NCBI GenBank assembly: GCA_965242895.1
Contig: OZ251507.1
Span: 434,001-498,000, forward strand
DNA from: CATQHL01 sp965242895
Lineage (GTDB): Bacteria; Actinomycetota; Acidimicrobiia; Acidimicrobiales; CATQHL01
DNA length: 64,000 bases
Reading direction: 5' to 3'
The translations under genes and the position numbers were made by a program. Of the stretch, positions 36,301-44,234 are shown one piece after another. The notes under the pieces are model-generated. The model saw nothing but the letters and a program-made list of their open reading frames with translations. It was not told the DNA's origin and searched no databases. Each line of letters begins with the position of its first letter. The stretch's first letter is position 1.

Positions 36301-37697
36301 CAACCGGACGAACAGGAATAGCTCAACGTCCCGTATCTTGTCACTCTGCTTGACGAGTAACGATAACACGTGCCCCCCGACAGCGTCCAACCGGACGGGC
36401 AGGAGTATCTCAACGAACCGTAACTTGTCACGTAACGGTAGCAGGACGAACCCGAAAGCGTCCACCCCGAGGAGCAGTAAAAATAGCCGCCTACGCCGGG
36501 GATGTAATGATAGGTCGCGGAAGAAGACTGCTTCACCGAATGACGACAAGACGGCGGAACACCCGACGGGCTGCAGTAACGACTAGCAGACTTCGACTCA
36601 CGCGTCGACACCAACGCCGTGTAACTACAAGACGGAGGAGACCCCGCCGGGGTGCAATTAGACGACGCCCCCTTCGACTGACGCACCAACACTGGCGCAG
36701 TGTAACTACAATTCGGAGGGGACCCCGACGGGCTGCAACTAGACGACGCCGACTGAGACTGACGCGTCAGCACCGTCGCCGTGTAACTACAAGACGGCGG
36801 AGTGCCCCTAGGATTACAATTAGCCGACGCGTTCTTCGACTCCGTGCTGCTCGAAGTGACCTTGCACGCCCTGCCCCCCTGAAAACCGTTACTAACCGTG
36901 ACCAACACCCCCTGGGAGCAAGAATACGTCGTCGCCGCCGCCCCCAAGTCTCTCCGGCAGCCCCACGCAGGGGCCACCCCCAGACTGAACTGCGAAGAAC
37001 CAGCCGGACAACTCAAAGACGCCGCACGAGACTCCCTCTTCTCGCACGCCAAACCATCAGACGTGAGAGAATAACCAGACTGGCACGAAACCCGCGACGA
37101 CGCAGCCGTCCCGCCAGACCGAAACGACGCCAAAAGTTCATCCAAATCTAAAGACAGATCCATGACCAAAGGCAAGTCCACAAGCTTGGCGTTCTCCGAA
37201 ACCGGGCTCATAGCCCAAGCAGGACCCTCAGAACCATCCAAGTTGCCAGCAAAAAACAACACCGAAGCAAACAACAAGACCGCCAGGACCGAAGTAGGGG
37301 ACTTCCTCGGAACGGGGACACGGCCCCGGCTCAGAAAGTGGCCGCGGCTCCGGACGTGACCCCGGCCCCGGCTGCGGACGCGTCCCCGGCTCGGACCTCT
37401 AGAAGACCCTCGAGCGGGGGGACGGCCACCAGAGACACTTGAACTGCTCCGCGGATCAGAACTCCTTTCGTTGCTTGTTGGAATTCCCCCCGAGTCTCCA
37501 CCGGAAACATCTGAACTTCTCTGCGGAGCCGAACTTCTTTGCGGGCCGGGGGCAGCCCAACTATCCCGATCGCAGCAGCCGTGCTCACATTCAAGTTCTC
37601 CGCTCATTAGTCCAAATTTCTTCAGCCAATGGAAACTGCGAACAACTCGTCCGGTGAGCGTCTCAAGTTTTTCGCTCTTTGGTTCAGATTTTTTCAT
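33366..37697 (-). CDS. Giant Cys-rich, Thr-linker, fibronectin-III metzincin protease B
   Basis: 1443 aa, paralogue of the 22895-27046 protein with the same order: Arg/Ser/Gly-rich N-terminus (here about 145 residues), membrane segment TSVLAVLLFASVLFFAGNL, Cys-rich modules with CSPSGSPPNC and GWTLSG repeats, Thr-rich linker, two fibronectin III-like domains, metzincin motif HEVGHFLGLGD (His about 1176) and Met-turn SVMSYG, and a C-terminal domain ending near DPASETWWVGEL. ATG 37697 has GGAGGG 11 nt upstream; ATG 37607 (MSGELECEH) aligns with the start of paralogue A. Differences from A cluster in the N-terminus, the Thr linker, the region just before the protease motif (DISGDCDDSSC) and an acidic insert near 33640-33710 (SGDSEEDSEDS). 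Confidence 0.88.
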   Translation of the reverse strand: MKKSEPKSEKLETLTGRVVRSFHWLKKFGLMSGELECEHGCCDRDSWAAPGPQRSSAPQRSSDVSGGDSGGIPTSNERSSDPRSSSSVSGGRPPARGSSRGPSRGRVRSRGRGHVRSRGHFLSRGRVPVPRKSPTSVLAVLLFASVLFFAGNLDGSEGPAWAMSPVSENAKLVDLPLVMDLSLDLDELLASFRSGGTAASSRVSCQSGYSLTSDGLACEKRESRAASLSCPAGSSQFSLGVAPAWGCRRDLGAAATTYSCSQGVLVTVSNGFQGGRACKVTSSSTESKNASANCNPRGTPPSCSYTATVLTRQSQSASSSCSPSGSPPNCSYTAPVLVRQSKGASSNCTPAGSPPSCSYTALVSTRESKSASRYCSPSGVPPSCRHSVKQSSSATYHYIPGVGGYFYCSSGWTLSGSSCYRYVTSYGSLRYSCPSGWTLSGGTCYRYSSSRVTRYGTLSYSCSSGWTLSGSTCYRYLSSTVTRYGSLSYSCSSGWTLSGSSCYRYSSSTVTRYGTLSYECSSGWTLSGSTCSRTTTSVRYVSPSSSLSCSSGTLVGGKCWSYPAKVKSCPDGWTLSSGSCTRTLTASPIYTYSCPQGRTLRGTRCYVTPTTTTTTSTTTTTTAATTTTTTTTTTAAPPPPTTTSSTTTTTTAATTTTSSTTSTTLVACPAGEFRLGSSAVCVGVPAAALDASAGSSSGGVDSYPGVGSLILVWRLSDNFPANYRVRWKEASVASYPSPGPDDEPLKASSLEVDVPAPYLLSRGRLYAHTITGLKTCTVYDVELKGYSAANALLLTREFEGTPKGTPASVRDAELLVMSAEGNEVRVFWRKPACDGGSPLRGYKVRWKYEDESEDDRKETIVGVDSDSDGSVEEYYGYRIESTESKPKFPSPASPPSSSSSSSSPPLIDLPQELPKESLKTKKSRDVEVLAFNVHGDSPAAAFSGAPAGFIPEMEPPRVTFTQGDEESLEAFNAKTPWHPYVLPNGEPDSKHPRALLSEKLQRGETVTVCTRVGDFAEGLRAAGSRWNAVISGALRVEVLGSSSAKSCGEKTATETENNNDTPREKSASTTFDVVVMDYRPVCAPPPLEDERRPCCPLSPDISGDCDDSSCDYLIGRAAASASCGFSDSTPHCAKADGCAYVRANGDTGYEPDLLEGSVIHITGFAGDAELVRYIVHEVGHFLGLGDYGLGCHRLTSNTAVKSVMSYGWRALDWRDWQRRVITQDAGAVECQTSTPSSKDKADLRSIYVPAAFQNPSFVRKGSSGDEWQLKFGLPPTDTLGSESYNAYAYVVFYRTGSTGALQLLKDNQGKASLTTGNPIHIAPGLFQDSATSGDSEEDSEDSVEGAVSGQDGDDLGSLVDHVLSDGSTQKVFQLNLMFDAGEVSGLRGKQFVIAGVTRTQFAGSVSTRASVSLNLLTDDPASETWWVGELSVATIPARPSSSP

Positions 37698-37745
37698 GGG
37701 CAGGCTAACCCTCCACCCGATCCGCCGGCCGATCTGCCGCTAGGA

Positions 37746-38459
37746 CTAGCCTCGGCGTCGCTTTACTATGCGTCTGAGGATCAATCCCACGGCTGCTGCG
37801 GCGGCAACTATGGCGCCGGCCTTCTTCAACCGGGAGGAACCGACAGCGTCGAGAAGGTCGACTGCCTCGGGCTCGGCGGAAGCGCCTCCCGAAGCGCCGG
37901 AAGCGCCTTGAGCGCCAGACTTCTCAGGGGCGTCGGAGTTGCTGCCGCCGCTGGAGGCTTCAGCGCCTGAGCTAGCCTCTGGCGCGGCTTCTTCGGCGTC
38001 GTCGATTAAGAGAACCTTCTCCAGATTCTGGGCGAAGCGTTCCATCAATTTGGCGCTCACGTCGCCCATTACACCTCGCCCGAACTGGGCCACCTTGCCG
38101 CTGATCTTTAGGTCGGTGACTACTGAAACCTTCGTGCGGTCGTCGGAGACGGCGCTGAGGGTGGCGATCACGTCGGCTGCGGCGTTGCCGGCGCCGCGGG
38201 TGTCGCGTCCTTCGGCGCGGATGACCACCTTCAGGTCGTCCTCGTTCCTCTCTATGATGGTGGCTTTGCCTTTGTAGTCGGCGGTGATCGGCCCCACCTT
38301 TACCTTGACGACTCCCTCGTACTGCTCTCCTTCAGAGCCTTCCACCAGTCCGTCTAGGCGGGCGCCCGGCAAACAAGGAGCTACCTTTTCCACGTCGGTC
38401 ATTACCTCCCAGACTCGGTCTACTCCCACTGCTACTTCAAAGTCGTTTTCGAACTGCAC
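37746..38459 (-). CDS. coxG: CoxG-like SRPBCC-domain protein
   Basis: 237 aa. Residues 1-150 are a CoxG/SRPBCC hydrophobic-cavity fold: MQFENDFEVAVGVDRVWEVM, PCLPGARLDGL, YEGVVKVKVGPITADYKGKA, SGKVAQFGRGVMGDVSAKL. A Glu/Ala/Ser/Gly-rich linker follows (about 160-205), then a C-terminal hydrophobic helix with Arg/Lys tail (AIVAAAAAVGLILRRIVKRR), probably a membrane anchor. In CO dehydrogenase clusters CoxG has been linked to membrane attachment of the enzyme and quinone delivery; applying that here is inference because the large subunit is form II. Last gene of the Mo-hydroxylase cluster on this strand, 104 bp after the MocA-like gene. Confidence 0.88.
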   Translation of the reverse strand: MQFENDFEVAVGVDRVWEVMTDVEKVAPCLPGARLDGLVEGSEGEQYEGVVKVKVGPITADYKGKATIIERNEDDLKVVIRAEGRDTRGAGNAAADVIATLSAVSDDRTKVSVVTDLKISGKVAQFGRGVMGDVSAKLMERFAQNLEKVLLIDDAEEAAPEASSGAEASSGGSNSDAPEKSGAQGASGASGGASAEPEAVDLLDAVGSSRLKKAGAIVAAAAAVGLILRRIVKRRRG

Positions 38460-38563
38460 GGCTACCTCCGATCTTGTTCTGTTCTTTCTTGCGACCCGAA
38501 AATTACGAAACGCAATGTTTGAGACGCGCCGGTCTCAGACGTTAGGCAACGCTACCTCATACT

Positions 38564-39457
38564 TCAGCGAAGCGGAGCGTCACCCCCCGAGAAATCAGCT
38601 TCCCGGCGGAGATCTTCCAACGTGTCGATGTCGGTCGGATCCCCGGGGCAGTCCACATCCCTCACCAACTCAGGGCGGCGGCGCATCAGCGCCCTGGCGC
38701 CCTCGTCTCCGCCCAACGGCAGCAGCGGCCACACCGAAGATTCCAGCTTCACTGGCGGGCGGCGGCGTCCCTCGAAACTTGCCGTGACGATTGAGCCTGG
38801 GGCGAACGCTGTCAGACGCCAGGCTTCGGCGCCTACGAGCGGCTGATCGGCGACGCCCACTACCACGGAAGTGTGTCCGTCTAGCTCGGCGGCCCGGACG
38901 CCCGCCTGCAGCGAACCGGCCTGGCCTTTCGCCCAGCCGGGATTCAGAACCACGATCACCTCATCGGCAAAATCGCCCAGCAGGTCGCTGAGGTCTTCGG
39001 CGCCGAACACCACATAGGCGGCATCCAGCGAAGCTCCCAGAGCCGCCTCTAGCGACCAGGTCAGTAGGGGGCGGCCGCGAAACTCCGCCCGCAGTTTGTG
39101 CTGGCTGCCCTCGAAACGCTCCCCCGCACCCGCTGCCAACAGCACGGCTGCCGTGCTGGGAGCCCGGCGAGACTTCTCCGCTCGAGACTTGCCTTCTGAT
39201 TTGCCGGCACGCTCTCGACGCTCGGTGAGCGCCTCGAAAACGTCCTGCGGCTGGTCAGCGCCCGAGGGCACCTGGCCGCCGTCCGACGCCCGCCCCCCGA
39301 CGCCTGAGGGTGCCCCTCCGTCCGAGGGCACCTCCCCTCCGTCCGACGCCCGCCCCCCGACGCCTGAGGGTGCCCCTCCGTCCGACGCCCGCCCCCCGAC
39401 GCCCGAGGGCTCCTCAGCGATGGATCGGCCCTTCGGCGTCGCGCAGAGACGGCGCAT
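38564..39457 (-). CDS. MocA-like molybdenum cofactor cytidylyltransferase
   Basis: 297 aa. The nucleotidyltransferase core starts near residue 95: AVLLAAGAGERFEGSQHKL (nucleotide-binding LAAGxGxRxG-type loop), GRPLLTWSLEAAL, and VVVGVADQPLVGAEAW (Asp of the metal site). This family attaches CMP to molybdopterin for xanthine dehydrogenase/CODH-type enzymes, fitting the cluster. The first 90 residues are unusual: three repeats of PSGVGGRASDGG encoded by near-identical DNA (39290-39410), then a charged stretch. ATG 39457 lies inside the 3' end of xdhC (44-nt overlap), but a start after the repeats is possible. Confidence 0.82.
   Translation of the reverse strand: MRRLCATPKGRSIAEEPSGVGGRASDGGAPSGVGGRASDGGEVPSDGGAPSGVGGRASDGGQVPSGADQPQDVFEALTERRERAGKSEGKSRAEKSRRAPSTAAVLLAAGAGERFEGSQHKLRAEFRGRPLLTWSLEAALGASLDAAYVVFGAEDLSDLLGDFADEVIVVLNPGWAKGQAGSLQAGVRAAELDGHTSVVVGVADQPLVGAEAWRLTAFAPGSIVTASFEGRRRPPVKLESSVWPLLPLGGDEGARALMRRRPELVRDVDCPGDPTDIDTLEDLRREADFSGGDAPLR
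39290..39412. repeat. Tandem repeat coding PSGVGGRASDGG at the MocA-like N-terminus
   Basis: Three near-identical stretches containing GTCCGACGCCCGCCCCCCGA with variable joining units (GAGGGCACCTC type). They keep the frame of the MocA-like protein and lie next to its start. Confidence 0.8.
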
Positions 39458-40235
39458 CCCGTCCGGCGCGCAAGGCGATGATCTCGGCTGCTATGGAGAT
39501 CGCCGTCTCGGTGGGTGTTCGCCCGCCGATGTCTAGACCGATCGGAGCCATCAGCCTGTCCAGGCCGTCCTGACCGACCCCCTCTTCGCGCAGCCGCTGC
39601 ACCCGCTTTGCGTGCGTGCGCCGGCTGCCCATCACCCCTATGTAACCCACCTGGGTGTCGAGCGCCCTCAGGACTGCCGGAACGTCGAACTTAGTGTCGT
39701 GGGTGAGAATGCACACGGCGTCGGCAGGGCGCAGCCGATCGCCGTACTCGTCGAAGGTGGAGTCGGGCCACTCCACACGGACCTCGTCGGCCATCGGAAA
39801 GCGCTTAGATGTGGCGAAGACCTTGCGGGCGTCGCAGACGACCACCTTGTAGCCCACGACCTTCGCCACGTTGGCGAGTGCTGCCGTGAAGTCGACCGCG
39901 CCGAAGATGAGCATGCGCGGCTGGGGGGCGAAGGACTCCACGAAGACGCTCACCTCGCTGCGACGCTGCTCACCGCCGGCGCCGTAGTGGCGGATGCAGG
40001 TGCGACCCGCTTCGAGTTCGGCAAGGCCGTCTCGGGCTGCCACTTCGTCTAGGCGGGGGTTGCCGAGACTGCCTAGGGGCGGGAGAGCGGGACGCAGCAG
40101 CAGCCTGGCTCCCTGATTGGGGCCTTCGATGATCGTCGCCAGCGCTGCGGGTTCATCGGCGCGCAGCGCCTCGGCCAGCGCCTCGTAGATGGGGGCGGCG
40201 GGCGGAGGCGCCCCGGCGGTGTCCTCAGCGTTCAT
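39414..40235 (-). CDS. XdhC/CoxF-like Mo-hydroxylase maturation protein (C-terminal Rossmann part)
   Basis: 273 aa from ATG 40235 (GGGAAG about 6 nt upstream); the frame is open further upstream but that overlaps the preceding gene. Residues about 110-250 form the XdhC Rossmann domain: MLIFGAVDFTAALANVAKV, VVVCDARKVFAT, CILTHDTKFDVPAVLRAL, VGYIGVMGSRRTHAKR and IGLDIGGRTPTETAISIAAE. XdhC proteins bind molybdenum cofactor and help sulfurate and insert it. The typical glycine-rich motif is F-G-A-V-D here. It pairs with the short gene just upstream that encodes the separate N-terminal XdhC domain. Confidence 0.87.
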   Translation of the reverse strand: MNAEDTAGAPPPAAPIYEALAEALRADEPAALATIIEGPNQGARLLLRPALPPLGSLGNPRLDEVAARDGLAELEAGRTCIRHYGAGGEQRRSEVSVFVESFAPQPRMLIFGAVDFTAALANVAKVVGYKVVVCDARKVFATSKRFPMADEVRVEWPDSTFDEYGDRLRPADAVCILTHDTKFDVPAVLRALDTQVGYIGVMGSRRTHAKRVQRLREEGVGQDGLDRLMAPIGLDIGGRTPTETAISIAAEIIALRAGRDAPSLRDAEGPIHR

Positions 40236-40246
40236 CGGGCTTCCCG

Positions 40247-40561
40247 CTACCAGTCCAGAGGCTCGATGAAGAGGTGGATCGTGCCCCCGCACGTCAAGCC
40301 CACGGCGAAGGCTTCGTCGTCGCTGTAGCCGAAGCTGACGGTGCGCCGCTGGCCGGTGCCCAAGATGTCGAGCGCTTCTGAGACCACTGCGCCCTCCACG
40401 CAGCCGCCCGAAACCGAGCCGGAGACCTCCCCTTTTTCGTTGACGGCCATGGCCGCTCCGGGGTCGCGCGGCCCCGATCCTTCGAGCTCTGTCACTCTGG
40501 CCATGGCCACCTTCAGACCTTCAGATCGCCAGCGGTCTATGTCGTCTAGCAGTTCCTTCAC
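40247..40561 (-). CDS. XdhC/CoxI N-terminal domain protein
   Basis: About 104 aa from GTG 40561. Carries the small XdhC_CoxI domain: VAMARVTELEGSGPRDPGAA, SGSVSGGCVEGAVV (with the conserved Cys) and GLTCGGTIHLFIEPL. It is the missing N-terminal half of the XdhC-like protein encoded 11 bp downstream. The frame is also open to TTG 40609, which overlaps the coxE stop and would add an Arg/Glu-repeat peptide encoded by a purine repeat. I prefer GTG 40561, because the repeat then supplies a GGGAGAGAA ribosome-binding site at good distance. Confidence 0.8.
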   Translation of the reverse strand: MKELLDDIDRWRSEGLKVAMARVTELEGSGPRDPGAAMAVNEKGEVSGSVSGGCVEGAVVSEALDILGTGQRRTVSFGYSDDEAFAVGLTCGGTIHLFIEPLDW

Positions 40562-40599
40562 TTCTCTCTCCCTCTCTCTTTCTCTCCCTCTCCCTCTCC
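40561..40599. repeat. 39-nt pyrimidine (CT) simple repeat at the start of the XdhC-N gene
   Basis: Uninterrupted C/T run on the plus strand, i.e. a GA repeat on the coding strand, ending at the GTG of the XdhC N-terminal-domain gene and covering its Shine-Dalgarno position. Length changes would alter either ribosome binding or, with the upstream TTG, the frame. Confidence 0.8.
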
Positions 40600-40605
40600 G
40601 ATCCT

Positions 40606-41742
40606 TCAAACTCCGATACTCTCGGCCAAGTCCTCCAAGGACGCCAAGGAGTGGCCTTCCACCAGTTCGTCCACGTAGGGAAGCGCTGCCGCCATTCCCT
40701 GAGCGAGCGGAGCGTACCCGGGCGTCGCCTTGAGCGGATTGACCCAGACGATGCGGTAGGCGACACGCGACAACCTCGCCATGCTCTCCTTCATCACATC
40801 GGGCGGGCCCCTGTCCCAGCCGTCCGATAGTACCACTACTACGGCCCCTCGTGCCATGCCGCGCACGCCCCAGAGTTCGCAGAACTCCCCTAGCGCCTCC
40901 CCTAGACGGGTACCGCCCGACCAGTCGGCCACCGCTGCGGTCGCTCGGTCGAAGGCCTCGTCGGGGTCGCGGGTGGAAAGCTCTCGAGTGAGGCGGGTGA
41001 GGCGGGTGCCTAACGTGAACACCTCCACGCGGCGACGGGCAGCAGCGGCGGCGTGAGCGAAGCGCAGAAGAGCTCGGGCGTATGCCTCCATCGACCCGCT
41101 TACATCCACGATCAGCACCAGGCGGCGCGGGTGCTCGGACGGGCGGCGGTAGGAGCGGCGCACCGGATCCCCCCCGGTCTGCAGCGCCTGACGGACGGTG
41201 CGGCTCAAGTCGGGGCGCCCGCGGCGGCAGCGCGCCGGACGCAGCCTGCGCGAACGACGGGTCGCGCCGCCGAGGCGCAGCCGAGACATCAGTGCGTAGA
41301 GCTCCCGGAGTTCCTCGGGGGTGCAGGCGGAGAAGTCCTTCTCCCGCAGCAACTCCAAGGCGCTGTAGCGAACGGCCACGACATCCTCGGATTCTTCGAC
41401 CTCACCCTGTGAGCCGCCGTCTCCGTCGTCGTCGAAGGCGAGGGAGATGCTCTGTTCTTCGACGCTGACTGGGAACTTGGCCGCCTCGCCCTCCCAGAAG
41501 CGGGCGAACACCTCGTCGTAGACGCTGATGTCCTCGTGACGATTCAGCAAGGAGGCGCGCCCTGCCCAGTAGACCTTGGAGCGGGAGCCCACCCCCAGGC
41601 AGCCGAGGGCGGACACAAACGTGACTACGTTTCCGACGGCCAAGTCGACGCCTTCGGATCGCAGGGCTTCCCCGAAGCTGACGGCCAGGCTCAGCACGCT
41701 GCTGCCGGCTTCGCCGGCGGGTGCTGAGGGCGACGCCGACAC
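40606..41742 (-). CDS. coxE: CoxE-like von Willebrand factor A domain protein
   Basis: 378 aa. The VWA/CoxE domain covers about 185-375, with MIDAS motif DVSGSMEAYAR (D-x-S-x-S), Thr in SGGTRLGEAL and Asp in LSDGWDRGPP. An Arg-rich stretch (RRSRRLRPARCRRGRPDLSR) precedes it. In CO dehydrogenase systems CoxD (AAA ATPase) and CoxE act together in assembling the CuSMoO2 or Mo site. The gene starts 9 bp after coxD and ends where the XdhC-N gene begins. Form I versus form II specificity cannot be read from CoxE. Confidence 0.9.
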   Translation of the reverse strand: MSASPSAPAGEAGSSVLSLAVSFGEALRSEGVDLAVGNVVTFVSALGCLGVGSRSKVYWAGRASLLNRHEDISVYDEVFARFWEGEAAKFPVSVEEQSISLAFDDDGDGGSQGEVEESEDVVAVRYSALELLREKDFSACTPEELRELYALMSRLRLGGATRRSRRLRPARCRRGRPDLSRTVRQALQTGGDPVRRSYRRPSEHPRRLVLIVDVSGSMEAYARALLRFAHAAAAARRRVEVFTLGTRLTRLTRELSTRDPDEAFDRATAAVADWSGGTRLGEALGEFCELWGVRGMARGAVVVVLSDGWDRGPPDVMKESMARLSRVAYRIVWVNPLKATPGYAPLAQGMAAALPYVDELVEGHSLASLEDLAESIGV

Positions 41743-41751
41743 GCAACCCCC

Positions 41752-42705
41752 CTAGCGGCCGACGGCCTCTGCCACGATCTCCTCCAGCCCGTGCTCTACC
41801 ACCCGAGCTTGATCCTCCCGATACTTGAGCACCGCACCCAGGGTGAGCGAGGCAGACATGGAGTCGAGTTCCTTCACCCCTACGCGCACCAGCGCCAGCG
41901 ACCAGTCGATGCTCTCGGCCACGCCCGGCGGCTTGTAGAGGCCGATCTCGCGAAAGCTGGCGACCGCGGCGGCCACCTGACGGGCAAGACGCTCGCCCAC
42001 CCCCTCGGTTCGCAGGGAGATGATGGCGACCTCCCGCTCGAAGTCGGGGTGTTCCACCCAGTGGTAAAGGCAGCGGCGCTTGAGGGCGTCGTGCACGTCG
42101 CGGGTGCGGTTAGAGGTGAGCACCACCACTGGGGGTGAGGAGGCGGTGAAACTACCTAGTTCGGGAATAGTGATCGACCAGTCGGACAGCACCTCTAACA
42201 GGAACGCCTCAAACTCGTCGTCGGCGCGGTCGACCTCGTCGATCAGCAGAACCGGCGGCGCCCCGTCGGATGCGCTGATGGCCTCCAGCAGGGGGCGCTT
42301 CACGAGGAAACGCTCGGAATAGAGGGAATCCTCGAGCTCCTCTGCGTCGGCGGCGGAGGCCTGACCGGTCGCCTCGGCTGTCCGCAGGTGCATGAGTTGA
42401 CGGGAATAGTCCCATTCGTATACGGCCTGGCTGACGTCGATGCCTTCGTAGCACTGCAGACGAATGAGCCGGCGCCCCAGCCAGGAGGAGATCGACTTGG
42501 CCACTTCGGTCTTTCCGACCCCGGCCTCGCCCTCCAGAAACAGGGGGCGCTCCAAGCTGAGCGACAGGAAGATAGCTGTGGCTAAGCCCTCAGATGGCAG
42601 GTAGTTCTGTTCGCAGAGGCCAGAATGCACCTCTTCGGTGGTGGCGGACGGCGGCATACCAGCGGGGGGACTGGACGGCGCACCCGCTGCCTCGGCTGAA
42701 GTCAA
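41752..42705 (-). CDS. coxD: CoxD-like MoxR-type AAA ATPase
   Basis: 317 aa. Walker A GEAGVGKTEVAKSI (about 58-71), Walker B PPVLLIDEVDRADDEFE (about 150), sensor 1 VVVLTSNRTRDVHDALKRRC (about 200) with Arg finger region. The Y-E-W-D-Y-S-R segment after Walker A is characteristic of the CoxD branch of MoxR ATPases. Works with CoxE in active-site maturation of the CODH-like enzyme. The first 25 residues are Ala/Pro/Ser-rich and could be removed by a later start. Lies between coxM (gap 87 bp) and coxE (gap 9 bp). Confidence 0.92.
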   Translation of the reverse strand: MTSAEAAGAPSSPPAGMPPSATTEEVHSGLCEQNYLPSEGLATAIFLSLSLERPLFLEGEAGVGKTEVAKSISSWLGRRLIRLQCYEGIDVSQAVYEWDYSRQLMHLRTAEATGQASAADAEELEDSLYSERFLVKRPLLEAISASDGAPPVLLIDEVDRADDEFEAFLLEVLSDWSITIPELGSFTASSPPVVVLTSNRTRDVHDALKRRCLYHWVEHPDFEREVAIISLRTEGVGERLARQVAAAVASFREIGLYKPPGVAESIDWSLALVRVGVKELDSMSASLTLGAVLKYREDQARVVEHGLEEIVAEAVGR

Positions 42706-42792
42706 TTTCCGGGCCTCCGGGACTGCGGCTGCGTCCCCGCTGCTGCAGCTGCGTCCCCGCCGCCCCGCCCTGGCCCGTCCTGCCCCAAGACG

Positions 42793-43613
42793 CTAGAGAC
42801 CGGCGGCTTGGAGCGCTCTACGCGTCAGGACGCGTGCGAGGTGTTGTCGGTAGTCCACCCCAGCGTTGAGGTCTTCGGAGGGTTCGCACCCTTCAGCGGC
42901 GAGTTCGGCGGCGGCTGCTGCGTCGGCGCCCTCCGCCAGGGCAGCCTCCACTGCGCGTGCGCGCACAGGGGTGGCGTGCATGTTCACCAGTCCTACTCCT
43001 GTGCTTCCGTCTGCCCGCACTGCAGCCGAAACACCCACGATCGCCCAGTCCTGCGCCCTTCGGTTGAACTTCTCGAAACCCCAGGCGCCCTCGGTGACCG
43101 GTATCTGCACTTCGGTCAGCACCTCTGAGGGCGACAAGTCGGTCTCCAGGAAACCCGTGAAGAAATCGTCCACCGGTATTTCACGCCTGCCGTCGGGGCC
43201 GACGGCGACCAGCACTGCGCCGAGGGCTAGAAGAGCCGAGGGGATGTCGGAGGCGGGATCGCCGTGGGCGACCGAACCGCCGATGGTGCCGCGGTGGCGC
43301 ACCTGCGGGTCGCCGACGTGCGAGGTGACCTCGCCCAGCAGAGCGGCCTTGGACGCCACTACGTCGCTGATCTCCACGTCACGATGACGGGTCAGAGCTC
43401 CGATAGCGACGTGGCTGCCCTCGTTGCGGATGTACTTCAGGTCGTCGAGGCGGCCGATGTCCACCACCACTGCGGGGCGGGCCAGACGGAACCGCATGAG
43501 CGGCAGCAGAGAGTGCCCGCCGGCCAGAAGCTTGGCCTCATCGCCGTGCTGAGAAAGGACGTCGACGGCCTCATCCAGGCCAGAGGCTCTGACGTAGTCG
43601 AATGCTGCCGGGA

Positions 43614-43617
<4 letters not shown>
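42793..43617 (-). CDS. coxM: CoxM-like FAD-binding medium subunit of a Mo-hydroxylase
   Basis: 274 aa, usual length. FAD-binding motifs AGGHSLLPLMRFRLARP (about 31-47) and TIGGSVAHGDPASDIPSALL (about 110-129) are intact; C-terminal CO_deh_flav domain follows (about 170-270). Passes electrons from the Fe-S subunit to an acceptor such as quinone. ATG overlaps the coxS stop by 4 nt (ATGA). Confidence 0.93.
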
Positions 43618-44129
<512 letters not shown>

Positions 44130-44234
44130 CCTCTCAGCACCGCCTTTTCAGTGTTTCAGCTTCAGTGTTCCAGCTTTCGTGTTCCAGATCGGTAGTTCAG
44201 TGTTCTGGTTCGGTCGCGACCGCAATTCCCAACT
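44130..44234. repeat. Short direct repeats between coxL and coxS
   Basis: Four or five imperfect copies of TTCAGTGTTCCAGCTT-type units (about 44145-44205). No ORF. Sits in the coxL-coxS gap of the same operon and may affect mRNA processing; no function known. Confidence 0.6.

Larger units (their letters stand above)
20554..37697. repeat. Direct duplication of the metzincin-lipoprotein module (20554-27046 and 30908-37697)
   Basis: Each copy holds a metzincin gene followed after 10 bp by an RCC1-repeat lipoprotein gene, same orientation. DNA identity is very high over long parts, for example 25090-25620 against 35590-36120. The 3.3-kb methyltransferase gene on the opposite strand lies between the copies. 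No mobile-element ends are visible at the junctions. Confidence 0.85.
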
